Positions 9,167 through 16,537 of a stretch of DNA of 43,142 bases are shown piece after piece; within the stretch, counting starts at the first letter, position 1; every line of letters starts with the position of its first letter. The notes under the pieces are model-generated. The model saw only the letters and a program-made list of their open reading frames with translations. It did no database searches and was not told where the DNA came from. Origin of the DNA: Spirochaetia bacterium (GTDB lineage: Bacteria > Spirochaetota > Spirochaetia > Treponematales > Breznakiellaceae); assembly GCA_025997755.1 (NCBI GenBank), contig BNVA01000001.1:1-43142 (forward strand), written 5' to 3'. Made by a program: the position numbers and the translations under genes.

Positions 9167-10029
9167 TGAATCACATCACTCCAGTTTACCATCGCGCCGG
9201 TAAAGATGCCCTTTACCTCTCCTTTTGTAAGATTTGTTACCGGATTTTCGTTGTTCACAATTACGGCGATTCCGTCAAGAGCAATCTGTGTCGCGGATAA
9301 TACGGCAAGTTCGCTGCCCTTTAATTCGCGGCTTGCCATGCCGATGTCACAGGTTCCGTCAATAGCGCCTGTCATACCGGCCGATGAATCGCTCATCTGA
9401 ATTTCGATGTTGGCGTTTGGATTGAGAGCGGTATACGCCTCTTTCAACTTTTCCATAATTGGCGTGACGGAAGAAGAACCCGCGACAACTATTTTGCCGG
9501 AGGCTCTGCTGCCGGTATAGCCATGAGCATTTTCAATAACCGCGATATAGCTTTTGGCTACAACCGCCTGGCCTTCCGCCGACAAAATAAATTTGATGAA
9601 ATCCGCGGCAAGCTCGTTCGGTTTGCCCTTGGTTGCGATGTTGAATGGCCGGGACACGGCATAGGCACCGTTTTTTACATTTTCAGCAGATGCCTTTACG
9701 CCCTCAATATCCGCCGCTTTCACAGTGCTGTTCAGCGATCCAAGTGAGATATAGCCGATAGCGTACTTGTCTCCTCTAATATTCGTCATCATTACATCGG
9801 TTTGTTTGGCGATAACGGCTTCTTTTGTGGTCATATCCTTTCTGCTTCCGTCACCGCCCCTGACCTCAATGCCGAAAAGTTCAATGAACGCCACGCGCGT
9901 GCCTGAACCGTCCTCGCGCGATACAACGCTGATTGCCTTTGCCTTGTCAAACGCCGCCTGATTTCCCTTGGCATATCCCGCAAACGGAGATAATACCACC
10001 GCAAGTAAAAGTAGAATAGTTTTCTTCAT
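9163..10029 (-). CDS. pstS: Phosphate-binding protein PstS with permuted domain order
   Basis: 288 aa secreted binding protein with a signal peptide (cleavage likely after GYA, near residue 20). It captures phosphate outside the membrane for PstCA. The half usually at the C-terminus comes first (VVSREDGSGTR near residue 36, YAIGYISLGSLN, SRPFNIATKGKP), and the usual N-terminal half follows (GKIVVAGSSSVTPIMEKL near 175, SDSSAGMTGAIDGTCDIG, ending at NWSDVIQ). I recall this order in clostridial PstS proteins, so it is a known but non-classical form. There is no lipobox. It is the first gene of the operon and overlaps pstC by 4 nt. Confidence 0.92.
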   Translation of the reverse strand: MKKTILLLLAVVLSPFAGYAKGNQAAFDKAKAISVVSREDGSGTRVAFIELFGIEVRGGDGSRKDMTTKEAVIAKQTDVMMTNIRGDKYAIGYISLGSLNSTVKAADIEGVKASAENVKNGAYAVSRPFNIATKGKPNELAADFIKFILSAEGQAVVAKSYIAVIENAHGYTGSRASGKIVVAGSSSVTPIMEKLKEAYTALNPNANIEIQMSDSSAGMTGAIDGTCDIGMASRELKGSELAVLSATQIALDGIAVIVNNENPVTNLTKGEVKGIFTGAMVNWSDVIQ

Positions 10030-10078
10030 AATAATTTTCTCCTGTTTCTATTTTCTTTTCTTGACGATATTATCGGAA

Positions 10079-10118
10079 TATATAATCTATCAGCAGTTTT
10101 ATGTAAAAATTGTGTAAA
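10079..10118 (-). promoter_or_regulatory. pst promoter with Bacillus-like Pho box
   Basis: On the minus strand, TTTACA (10118-10113), five bases, then TTTACA (10107-10102) form an 11-bp-period direct repeat like the PhoP box TT(A/T)ACA-N5 of Firmicutes. The second copy could double as a -35, with TATATA at 10084-10079 as -10 after 17 bp. The pstS start is 50 bases further on. An 8-bp inverted repeat, CTATCAGC at 10087-10094 and GCTGATAG at 10133-10140, brackets the box. Control by the linked PhoB/PhoR is inferred. Confidence 0.6.
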
Positions 10119-10129
10119 ATCGAATGAAA
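10112..10129. repeat. 18-bp direct repeat, left copy flanking the type I locus
   Basis: GTGTAAAATCGAATGAAA occurs here and, perfectly, at 19686-19703. The two copies bracket the whole hsd locus. The left copy overlaps the distal half of the pst Pho box. It may be a target-site or attachment-site duplication. Confidence 0.7.
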
Positions 10130-10217
10130 CCCGCTGATAGTTGCTTGCCGTCCTCAAATGTAATAAACTCGTACATGCCCATTTTTGCAAGAATTTTCAC
10201 AAACCGGAGGCGCGTAA

Positions 10218-11789
10218 TTGGCAAAAACAACGGCAAAAAAACCTGTCTCCATGGAAGAAAGCCTCTGGAATACCGCCAACAAACTCCGCGGTTCCGTTGA
10301 GAGCGCCGAATACAAGCACGTTGTTTTAAGCCTCTTTTTTCTCAAGTTCGCCAATGACAAATTCGAGGCAAAACGGCAGCAGCTAATCAAAGATGGCAAA
10401 GAAAAGTTTCTGGAGATGGTTCCTTTTTATACCAAAGACAATATTTTTTATATCCCCAAAGAATCCCGCTGGCCGTATATAATGAAGAACGCCAAGCAGA
10501 ACGACATCGCCCTCAAAATTGACACCGCCCTTTACACCATCGAAAAAAGCAACCCAAGCCTGAAAGGGGCGCTGCCCGACAACTACTATTCCCGTCTGGG
10601 GCTTGATACTGCCAAACTTGCTTCCCTGCTGGACGAAATTAACCGGATAGACACCCTTGCCGACCCGTCGCAGGACATCATCGGCAGGATATACGAATAC
10701 TTTCTGGGCAAATTCGCCCTCGCCGAAGGCAAAGGCAAGGGAGAATTCTACACTCCCAAATGTATCGTCAATCTTATCGCAGAACTTATTGAGCCGTATA
10801 AAGGAAAAATATATGATCCCTGCTGCGGTTCAGGCGGTATGTTTGTACAGTCAATCAAATTCATTCAAAGCCATCAGGGGAACACCAAAGACGTTTCAAT
10901 CTACGGGCAGGAATACACCAACACCACCTACAAACTCGCCAAAATGAACCTTGCAATCCGGGGGATAAGCGCCGACATGGGCGAAACCGCCGCCGACACT
11001 TTTTTAAACGACCAGCATAAGGACTTAAAAGCGCAGTACATCATGGCAAATCCGCCCTTTAACCAAAAGGAATGGCGGGCCGCCAGCGCCCTATTGAACG
11101 ACCCCCGCTGGAAAGGCTACGAAGCGCCGCCCGCGAGCAATGCAAACTACGGCTGGATTTTGAATATTCTTTCCAAACTTTCCCAGGATGGTGTTGCCGG
11201 TTTTCTTCTTGCAAACGGTGCCCTTTCCGATGACGGCACGGAATTGAAGATCCGCACCCAGCTTGTCAAAAACAATTTAGTGGAAGCGATAATCCTGCTC
11301 CCCCGCAGCCTGTTTTATACCACCGACATCAGCGTTACCCTCTGGGTATTGAACCGGAACAAAAAGGCCCGCACCGTCGAATTAAACGGAGTACAGAAAA
11401 AATACCGCAACCGCGAAAAAGAAATTCTCTTTATGGATCTGCGGCAGATGGGTTCACCCTTTGAAAAGAAATACGTTGAATTAACCGAAGCCGACCGCAA
11501 AAAAGCTACCGATACTTACCATAACTGGCAGCAAACCGATTTCAAGAAAAAATACAAGAACATACCGGAATTTTGTTACAGCGCCTCTTGCGATGAAGTA
11601 GCCGAAAAAGGCTTTACCCTCGTCCCAAGCCGTTACATCGAATTCGTCAACCGTGATGAAAACATTGATTTTGATACCAAAATGAAAACCCTGCAAGGCG
11701 AGTTACAGACATTGCTTGCTGAGGAAAAAAAGTCGCAAAAAGACCTGCTGGCGGTTTTCAAAGAATTGGGCTATGAGATCAAACTATAG
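10218..11789 (+). CDS. hsdM: Type I restriction-modification methyltransferase HsdM
   Basis: 523 aa. An N-terminal HsdM helical domain (residues 10-140) is followed by an N6-adenine methylase domain with motif I YDPCCGSGGMF (199-209) and NPPF (278-281). It methylates adenine in the site chosen by HsdS and forms the M2S or R2M2S complex. The start is TTG at 10218, supported by GGAGG 7 nt upstream. The last codons overlap the hsdS1 start by 17 nt, implying coupled translation. It is the first gene of the plus-strand locus and its promoter should lie in 10130-10210, but I see no convincing -35/-10 pair. Confidence 0.95.
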   Translation: MAKTTAKKPVSMEESLWNTANKLRGSVESAEYKHVVLSLFFLKFANDKFEAKRQQLIKDGKEKFLEMVPFYTKDNIFYIPKESRWPYIMKNAKQNDIALKIDTALYTIEKSNPSLKGALPDNYYSRLGLDTAKLASLLDEINRIDTLADPSQDIIGRIYEYFLGKFALAEGKGKGEFYTPKCIVNLIAELIEPYKGKIYDPCCGSGGMFVQSIKFIQSHQGNTKDVSIYGQEYTNTTYKLAKMNLAIRGISADMGETAADTFLNDQHKDLKAQYIMANPPFNQKEWRAASALLNDPRWKGYEAPPASNANYGWILNILSKLSQDGVAGFLLANGALSDDGTELKIRTQLVKNNLVEAIILLPRSLFYTTDISVTLWVLNRNKKARTVELNGVQKKYRNREKEILFMDLRQMGSPFEKKYVELTEADRKKATDTYHNWQQTDFKKKYKNIPEFCYSASCDEVAEKGFTLVPSRYIEFVNRDENIDFDTKMKTLQGELQTLLAEEKKSQKDLLAVFKELGYEIKL

Positions 11790-12717
11790 AAAGCTCGGAG
11801 CTTATATACAGCAGGTTGATATACGAAACAGTGAAGGAAAAGAGGAAAACCTTCTTGGAGTAACCACGCAAAAATATTTTTTCCCTTCAATCGCCAACAC
11901 AATAGGAACCGATTTTACCAATTATAAAGTAGTAAAACGAAATCAATTTACCTATGTTTCTGATACCTCACGCAGGGGAGACCGTATCGGTATAGCATTG
12001 CTTGATAATTATGATGAAGGCCTGGTCTCCAATATCTATACCGTTTTTGAAGTGAAAGACATAAAAAAATTACTGCCCGAATATTTGATGATGTGGTTTC
12101 GCCGTCCGGAATTTGACCGTTACGCCCGTTTCAAATCCCACGGCAGCGTCCGCGAGATCTTTGATTGGGAGGAAATGTGCAATGTTGAGCTGCCCGTACC
12201 GGATATTGAAAAACAAAAGGCAATTGTCAAAGAATACAAGACAATCGAAGGGCGAATTCGCCTCAAAAAGCAGATAAATGATAATTTAGAGGATAGCCTG
12301 CTCTATCAAAGTCGACATAAAAAGTTGTTGCAATATCTCCAATCTGTTTTGTTCATCTATGTTTGTTTGTATCATTTCAAAGTTTGTTTGAGTAAATTTG
12401 ATAAATTTATCAAGCAATTCGTCGCTTGGAGTATTTATCTTATAAAGAAGTATATGGTCTTTATCACCTCGCGGCATTTTTGTTCCTGTCGCGCCAGACA
12501 TAATATAGTCAAAAAAGGCATCTTGGGACAAAGCACAATACAACCACTCTCGAAAACGCACTTCTTTCGCTCTAATAACCAGAACATCTGCGTCACAACC
12601 ACCATGACAGTTACTAAAGAAAATCTTTTTGAAATAAGGACGGATATTCCCTATAAGAATATCACCGGGTGCAAAAGTTATTACAGATATGTTTCTCTTA
12701 CAAGTGGAGAAGTCTGA
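11773..12717 (+). CDS. hsdS: HsdS1 specificity subunit, currently switched to a truncated form
   Basis: 314 aa as read. Residues 1-168 are a bona fide HsdS half: a target recognition domain, then a conserved helical region ending KQINDNLE at the recombination site 12275-12288. After the site the frame runs through antisense sequence of an inverted half-gene and stops at 12717, so the last 140 or so residues are nonsense. If the 12289-12885 segment were flipped, the frame would continue in phase (AAT GAT AAT TTA in both) into a second recognition domain ending QAIL, giving a full-length subunit. The start ATG at 11773 lies inside the end of hsdM. In this orientation it is probably an OFF or half-subunit state. 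Confidence 0.85.
   Translation: MRSNYRKLGAYIQQVDIRNSEGKEENLLGVTTQKYFFPSIANTIGTDFTNYKVVKRNQFTYVSDTSRRGDRIGIALLDNYDEGLVSNIYTVFEVKDIKKLLPEYLMMWFRRPEFDRYARFKSHGSVREIFDWEEMCNVELPVPDIEKQKAIVKEYKTIEGRIRLKKQINDNLEDSLLYQSRHKKLLQYLQSVLFIYVCLYHFKVCLSKFDKFIKQFVAWSIYLIKKYMVFITSRHFCSCRARHNIVKKGILGQSTIQPLSKTHFFRSNNQNICVTTTMTVTKENLFEIRTDIPYKNITGCKSYYRYVSLTSGEV
12275..12288 (+). repeat. Recombination site 1 of the hsdS inversion system
   Basis: TAAATGATAATTTA, itself a dyad (TAAAT-GATA-ATTTA). It lies in the coding frame at the end of the HsdS1 helical region. Sites 1 and 3 have the same orientation; sites 2 and 4 are exact reverse complements. Confidence 0.88.
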
Positions 12718-12900
12718 TATGCCTTTTTTTTCTTTTAATAGATTTTCATTAGAGAGATACCGTTTTTCCTGCAAATCACCAAATTTACGTCTGCTGCTTA
12801 CAAATTCAGCAATATCATTAAAGCTCATTTTTTTCGTATCTGGTGATCTAGAATAAAAATCATAGAGAGTTACAGATGCAGCAAGTAAATTATCATTTAG
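12286..12900 (-). pseudogene. Silent inverted hsdS half-gene cassette (second recognition domain)
   Basis: Minus-strand open frame of about 204 codons without its own start. It opens with LNDNLLAAS at site 2, continues with a recognition domain (FNDIAEFVSSRRKFGD, APGDILIGNIRPYFKK, GATGTKMPRGDKDHILLY) and ends with QAIL, its stop TAA being the edge of site 1. It is a donor cassette rather than a dead gene: inversion between sites 1 and 2 would fuse it in frame to HsdS1. The open frame extends further upstream to 13134, but that part is antisense to the recombinase gene and is not meaningful. Confidence 0.85.
12886..12899 (-). repeat. Recombination site 2 (inverted)
   Basis: TAAATTATCATTTA, the exact reverse complement of site 1, 597 bases away. 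It marks the far end of the silent hsdS cassette, 56 bases before the recombinase start codon. Confidence 0.88.
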
Positions 12901-12955
12901 CTTTCCATTGTTTTTATACAGTATAGCCGAAGTTCTTAATAGGAGGCTAAAAACG

Positions 12956-13948
12956 ATGAAGGAACAACTTATTAGAGGAATTTTACATGGAATGGCGGGT
13001 ATTATTGACAGCAGACAGGCAGATGAACTGCGAAATGTGCTATGCCGATGCTTACAGGGGGTGGAAGTAACCGAGCAGACAGACATAATTGGACAGAATG
13101 AAGACGAAAATGTCCAATTTCTCAACAATTTCATAGCGGCTAAGCGGGTAGAGGGTTGTTCCGAGAAAACGCTTGTATATTACACAACAACCATCGAAAA
13201 AATGTTTTCGGTTTTGAACAAATGGGTAAAAGACATAACCACCGATGATTTACGGGCGTATCTGGCACAATACCAGCAGGGAAACAACTCCAGTAGAGTA
13301 ACCATCGACAACATACGCCGTGTTTTTTCCAGCTTTTTTTCATGGTTGGAAGACGAAGACTATATTGTTAAAAGTCCTGTCCGGCGGATTCACAAGGTAA
13401 AAACCGCAAAAACAATCAAAGAGGCTTTCACCGATGAGCATTTGGAAGTTTTGCGGGATACTTGCGGTAATGTCCGTAATTTGGCGCTTGTTGAAATGCT
13501 CTCATCTACAGGCATAAGGGTTGGCGAACTGGTGCGACTAAACCGCGAAAACATCAATTTCAATGAGAGATCGTGTATTGTATTCGGAAAAGGCAACTGC
13601 GAGCGGGAAGTGTACTTTGATGCACGGACAAAACTGCATTTGCTGGCGTATTTTGCCAAGCGTACCGATAGCGATCCTGCACTGTTTGTTTCAGACAAAC
13701 AACCTCACAAAAGGCTAACCATCTGCGGTGTGGAAAGGGTTTTGCGGAAACTTGGCGAAAAAGCGGAAATTGCCAGGGTACACCCCCACCGTTTCCGTAG
13801 AACTTTGGCAACAATGGCTATAGACAAAGGTATGCCAATCGAGCAGGTGCAAAAACTTCTCGGTCATGTTAGAATAGACACGACACTTCGCTATGCTATG
13901 GTAAATCAAAGCAATGTGAAGAATTCGCACAGAAAGTTTATCGGATAA
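12956..13948 (+). CDS. Tyrosine recombinase (XerC-like), probable hsdS invertase
   Basis: 330 aa integrase family protein. The N-terminal SAM-like core-binding domain spans about residues 52-140 (FLNNFIAAKR, KTLVYYTTTI, FFSWL), preceded by an extra 50-residue helical leader. The catalytic domain has Arg188 (TGIRVGEL), Lys212 (FGKGN), His278/Arg281 (HPHRFRRT), His304 (LLGH) and Tyr313 (LRYAMV), so all key residues are present. The second HxLRH histidine is Arg282, a common variation. The start at 12956 is chosen for AGGAGG at 12941-12946. It sits between two hsdS modules and among four copies of a 14-bp site, as do recombinases of other phase-variable type I systems, so inversion of hsdS is its likely job. 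Confidence 0.9.
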   Translation: MKEQLIRGILHGMAGIIDSRQADELRNVLCRCLQGVEVTEQTDIIGQNEDENVQFLNNFIAAKRVEGCSEKTLVYYTTTIEKMFSVLNKWVKDITTDDLRAYLAQYQQGNNSSRVTIDNIRRVFSSFFSWLEDEDYIVKSPVRRIHKVKTAKTIKEAFTDEHLEVLRDTCGNVRNLALVEMLSSTGIRVGELVRLNRENINFNERSCIVFGKGNCEREVYFDARTKLHLLAYFAKRTDSDPALFVSDKQPHKRLTICGVERVLRKLGEKAEIARVHPHRFRRTLATMAIDKGMPIEQVQKLLGHVRIDTTLRYAMVNQSNVKNSHRKFIG

Positions 13949-13964
13949 ACAGGGAATTCAGGGC

Positions 13965-15032
13965 ATGAAGTACGAAACACTGGGTGAACATCTCCGCTTG
14001 GCAGATACCCGCAATGTGGACATGACGGTAGACCGCCTATTGGGTATAAGCATAGACAAATACTTCATGCCATCGGTTGCTAACATCATCGGTACGGATT
14101 TAAGTAACTATAAGTGCATCATCAAAGGGCAGTTTGCCTGTAACCCCATGCACATTGGGCGTGATGAGCGGTTGCCGATTGCCCTGTATACAGAGGAAGA
14201 ACCAGCGATAGTTTCACCGGCCTATTTTTTGTTCCAGATAATTGACGAGCGTGTTTTACTGCCCGAATATTTGATGATGTGGTTTCGCCGAGCAGAATTT
14301 GACCGCATCTGCTGGTTAAAGTCCGATGGTAGCGTCAGGGGCGGTGTTACTTGGGATGATTTCTGTGAAATAACCTTGCCCTTGCCCTCTTTAGAAAAAC
14401 AGAAATCTGTGGTTAAATCATATCAGTTCATAACCAACAGAATTTTACTCAAAAGGAGGATAAATGATAATTTAGAGGCTACCATTGAAACAATTTATGT
14501 TGCATTATTTATTGAGAACACCGCAAAAGAGGCATGGAAAAAAGGCACTGCCTTTGATGTACTTACACTTCAAAGGGGACATGATTTACCAAAAACACTT
14601 ATGAAAGAAGGGCAATATCCTGTTATCGGATCTACTGGTGTTATTGGCTACCATAACCAATTTACAACAAATGCACCTTTAATAGCACTCGGTAGAAGTG
14701 GCAACATTGGCAAACCTCAATACTATCAAACTGATTGTTGGGCACATAATACTTGCTTGTATGTAAAGGAATTTCGCAGTGTACCACTTTGGGCGTTTTA
14801 TATGCTCAAACATATAAACTACGATTCGTTTACAGGAGGTAGCGCAGTCCCAACCTTAAACAGAAACTTTGTCCATGCACAAGAAATTATCATTCCACCC
14901 TCTGAAATTCAAGATGATTTTGCTCGTAAAATAACGAGTTTTATTGATACAATCAACTATAACAGGCAAGAAATCGATAAACTTCACACGATGCAAGGTA
15001 TTTTGTTTTCTCGAATGGCAATCAGCCTCTAA
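13965..15032 (+). CDS. hsdS: HsdS2 specificity subunit, intact
   Basis: 355 aa. A first recognition domain (1-150) is followed by a helical region ending RRINDNLEA at site 3, then a second recognition domain (170-330; KGTAFDVLTLQRG, GNIGKPQYYQTDCWAHNT) and a closing helix (DFARKITSFIDTINYNRQEIDKL). The stop TAA is the first three bases of site 4. Its first half resembles HsdS1, including 34 identical bases (12071-12104 against 14257-14290). It is full length for a small HsdS and is the subunit expected to be active in this configuration, pairing with HsdM and HsdR to choose the recognition site. It starts 17 nt after the recombinase. Confidence 0.92.
   Translation: MKYETLGEHLRLADTRNVDMTVDRLLGISIDKYFMPSVANIIGTDLSNYKCIIKGQFACNPMHIGRDERLPIALYTEEEPAIVSPAYFLFQIIDERVLLPEYLMMWFRRAEFDRICWLKSDGSVRGGVTWDDFCEITLPLPSLEKQKSVVKSYQFITNRILLKRRINDNLEATIETIYVALFIENTAKEAWKKGTAFDVLTLQRGHDLPKTLMKEGQYPVIGSTGVIGYHNQFTTNAPLIALGRSGNIGKPQYYQTDCWAHNTCLYVKEFRSVPLWAFYMLKHINYDSFTGGSAVPTLNRNFVHAQEIIIPPSEIQDDFARKITSFIDTINYNRQEIDKLHTMQGILFSRMAISL
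14461..14480 (+). repeat. Recombination site 3
   Basis: TAAATGATAATTTA at 14461-14474, extended by GAGGCT, so that 20 bases match site 4 in inverse orientation. It lies in the same codon phase as site 1, within the HsdS2 helical region. Confidence 0.88.
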
Positions 15033-15043
15033 ATTATCATTTA
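15024..15043 (-). repeat. Recombination site 4 (inverted), holding the hsdS2 stop codon
   Basis: AGCCTC followed by TAAATTATCATTTA, a perfect 20-bp reverse complement of 14461-14480. The hsdS2 stop is at 15030-15032, the first bases of the core, exactly as the silent cassette stop is the edge of site 1. Confidence 0.88.
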
Positions 15044-15135
15044 GTGGACAAAGGAGAAAAAAGAAATGTGAATAGTAATAAATATTCATTAATAATAGCA
15101 ATTAACACATTCATAGAAACCGGAAGGCTATACCC

Positions 15136-16533
15136 ATGCTGATTGAACGCAAACCGTATATGCAGACTTTGCGCGATTTTAAGGACGAGCATATCATCAA
15201 GGTCATCTCCGGTGTGCGCCGCTGCGGTAAATCTACTCTGCTTGAAATGTTTGCGGACGAGCTGCGGCAAACCGTTTCCGAAGAACAGATTCAGTTTTAC
15301 AATTTTGAGGATTTAGACGTGTTATCCATCGGTGATTACAAACAGGTTTACGACCACATTAAAGTAAAAATCATTCCCGGAAAAATGAATTATATCTTCC
15401 TTGATGAAGTGCAGAATATCAAAACTTTCGAGCGCCTTGTGGACAGCCTCTATATCAAAAAAAATGTTGACCTTTACGTTACCGGCTCTAACGCCTACCT
15501 CCTTTCCGGCGAATTAGCAACGCTGCTTACCGGTCGTTACATCGAAATAAGCATCCTGCCGTTTTCGTTTGCAGAATACTGCGAATTTTACCGAAATTCC
15601 CCAAATTTGACAAAAATTGCAGATTCGGGGAATTTAAGCAGCGATCTTGCAAATTCGCCAAACTTGCAAAATTTGAAAGTTTGGCGAATTTCAGAAACTA
15701 AACCGCCAAATTCCCAAAACTTGCAAAATTTACAAGTTTTGGGAATTTCAAGAACTAGGCCGGTAAATTCCCAAAACCTGTCAAAAATTGAACGTTTGGT
15801 GAATTTTTCACAAAGCGGCGGATTGCCGCAAACTGCGGGTTTAGACTATTCTACCTCGGATCAGTCGGTGCCTTTTTTGTCAGGCGTGTTGAATACAATT
15901 ATAGAAAAAGATGTGTTTACACAACGTGAAGTGTATAATAAGCCCACATTCCAAAAAATTGTTGATTTTGTCTTTGATTCAGCCGGTTCATTTGTTTCTC
16001 CTGCATCTATATCCGGTACGCTAAAAAATGAAGGGATCATTATTGACCATAAGACTATCGCCCAATATCTGGATTACCTTGTCTCCGCTTTTTTGATTTA
16101 CAAGGTTCCCCGTTATGATATTAAGGGCAAGAATTTGCTTCGTTCTCTGGACAAATATTATATGGTGGACACCGGCTTTCGCAGAATACGTTTGCCGCAG
16201 AGACCGGATGCCGATGTTGGTCATATACTGGAAAATATAGTTTACTTGGAATTAAGACGCCGCTTTCCCAAAGTTTTTGTTGGGAAACTGCGTAACGGCG
16301 AGGTGGATTTTGTGGTGATGGACCATAAAGGATACATCGCCTACTATCAAGTAGCCTATACATCAATGGAGAGGTCAACCCTGGAACGTGAGCTTGCGCC
16401 GCTCAAGGCTATCCGCGATTCCAACCCAAAATTCCTTTTGACAACCGACATCGACATCAATCCGGTTTACGATGGCATCCGCAAACTTAACGTTGCCGAT
16501 TGGCTCTTAAACAATGAAAAATCAAGGTGGTAA
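15136..16533 (+). CDS. AAA ATPase with DUF4143 C-terminus, carrying a palindromic repeat insert
   Basis: 465 aa. The N-terminal ATPase has a Walker A (GVRRCGKSTLLEMF, about residues 30-43), a Walker B (YIFLDEVQNI), sensor-like VTGSNAYLLSGELATLLTGR, and PFSFAEYCEFY near 143-152. The C-terminal half fits DUF4143, with a PD-(D/E)xK-like NGEVDFVVMDHKGYIAYYQV. Between them, residues 154-229 consist of four 19-residue units (NSPNL/NSQNL...) encoded by 57-bp palindromic repeats, absent from ordinary members. Biochemical role of the family is unclear. It lies between hsdS2 and hsdR with hsdR starting 4 nt after it, so it is expressed with the type I system; accessory function is inference. Confidence 0.85.
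   Translation: MLIERKPYMQTLRDFKDEHIIKVISGVRRCGKSTLLEMFADELRQTVSEEQIQFYNFEDLDVLSIGDYKQVYDHIKVKIIPGKMNYIFLDEVQNIKTFERLVDSLYIKKNVDLYVTGSNAYLLSGELATLLTGRYIEISILPFSFAEYCEFYRNSPNLTKIADSGNLSSDLANSPNLQNLKVWRISETKPPNSQNLQNLQVLGISRTRPVNSQNLSKIERLVNFSQSGGLPQTAGLDYSTSDQSVPFLSGVLNTIIEKDVFTQREVYNKPTFQKIVDFVFDSAGSFVSPASISGTLKNEGIIIDHKTIAQYLDYLVSAFLIYKVPRYDIKGKNLLRSLDKYYMVDTGFRRIRLPQRPDADVGHILENIVYLELRRRFPKVFVGKLRNGEVDFVVMDHKGYIAYYQVAYTSMERSTLERELAPLKAIRDSNPKFLLTTDIDINPVYDGIRKLNVADWLLNNEKSRW
15594..15821 (+). repeat. Four tandem 57-bp in-frame palindromic units
   Basis: Units start at 15594, 15651, 15708 and 15765, exactly 57 bases (19 codons) apart. Each begins AAATTC and returns to GAATTT. Unit 2 has a perfect 15-bp stem (15651-15665 with 15677-15691, loop 11). 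Unit 3 has a perfect 16-bp stem (15708-15723 with 15733-15748, loop 9). Unit 1 has a 9-bp outer stem (15594-15602 with 15627-15635). Unit 4 is imperfect. Stem sequences differ between units but stay paired. Confidence 0.9.
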
Positions 16534-16537
16534 GGTT

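Noticed and set aside
12901..13134. Extension of the minus-strand frame upstream of the silent hsdS cassette
   Set aside because: It is antisense to the recombinase start region. The cassette begins at site 2 and has no start codon of its own.
15594..15821. CRISPR array
   Set aside because: The 57-bp units are in frame, palindromic throughout and without unique spacers or cas genes.
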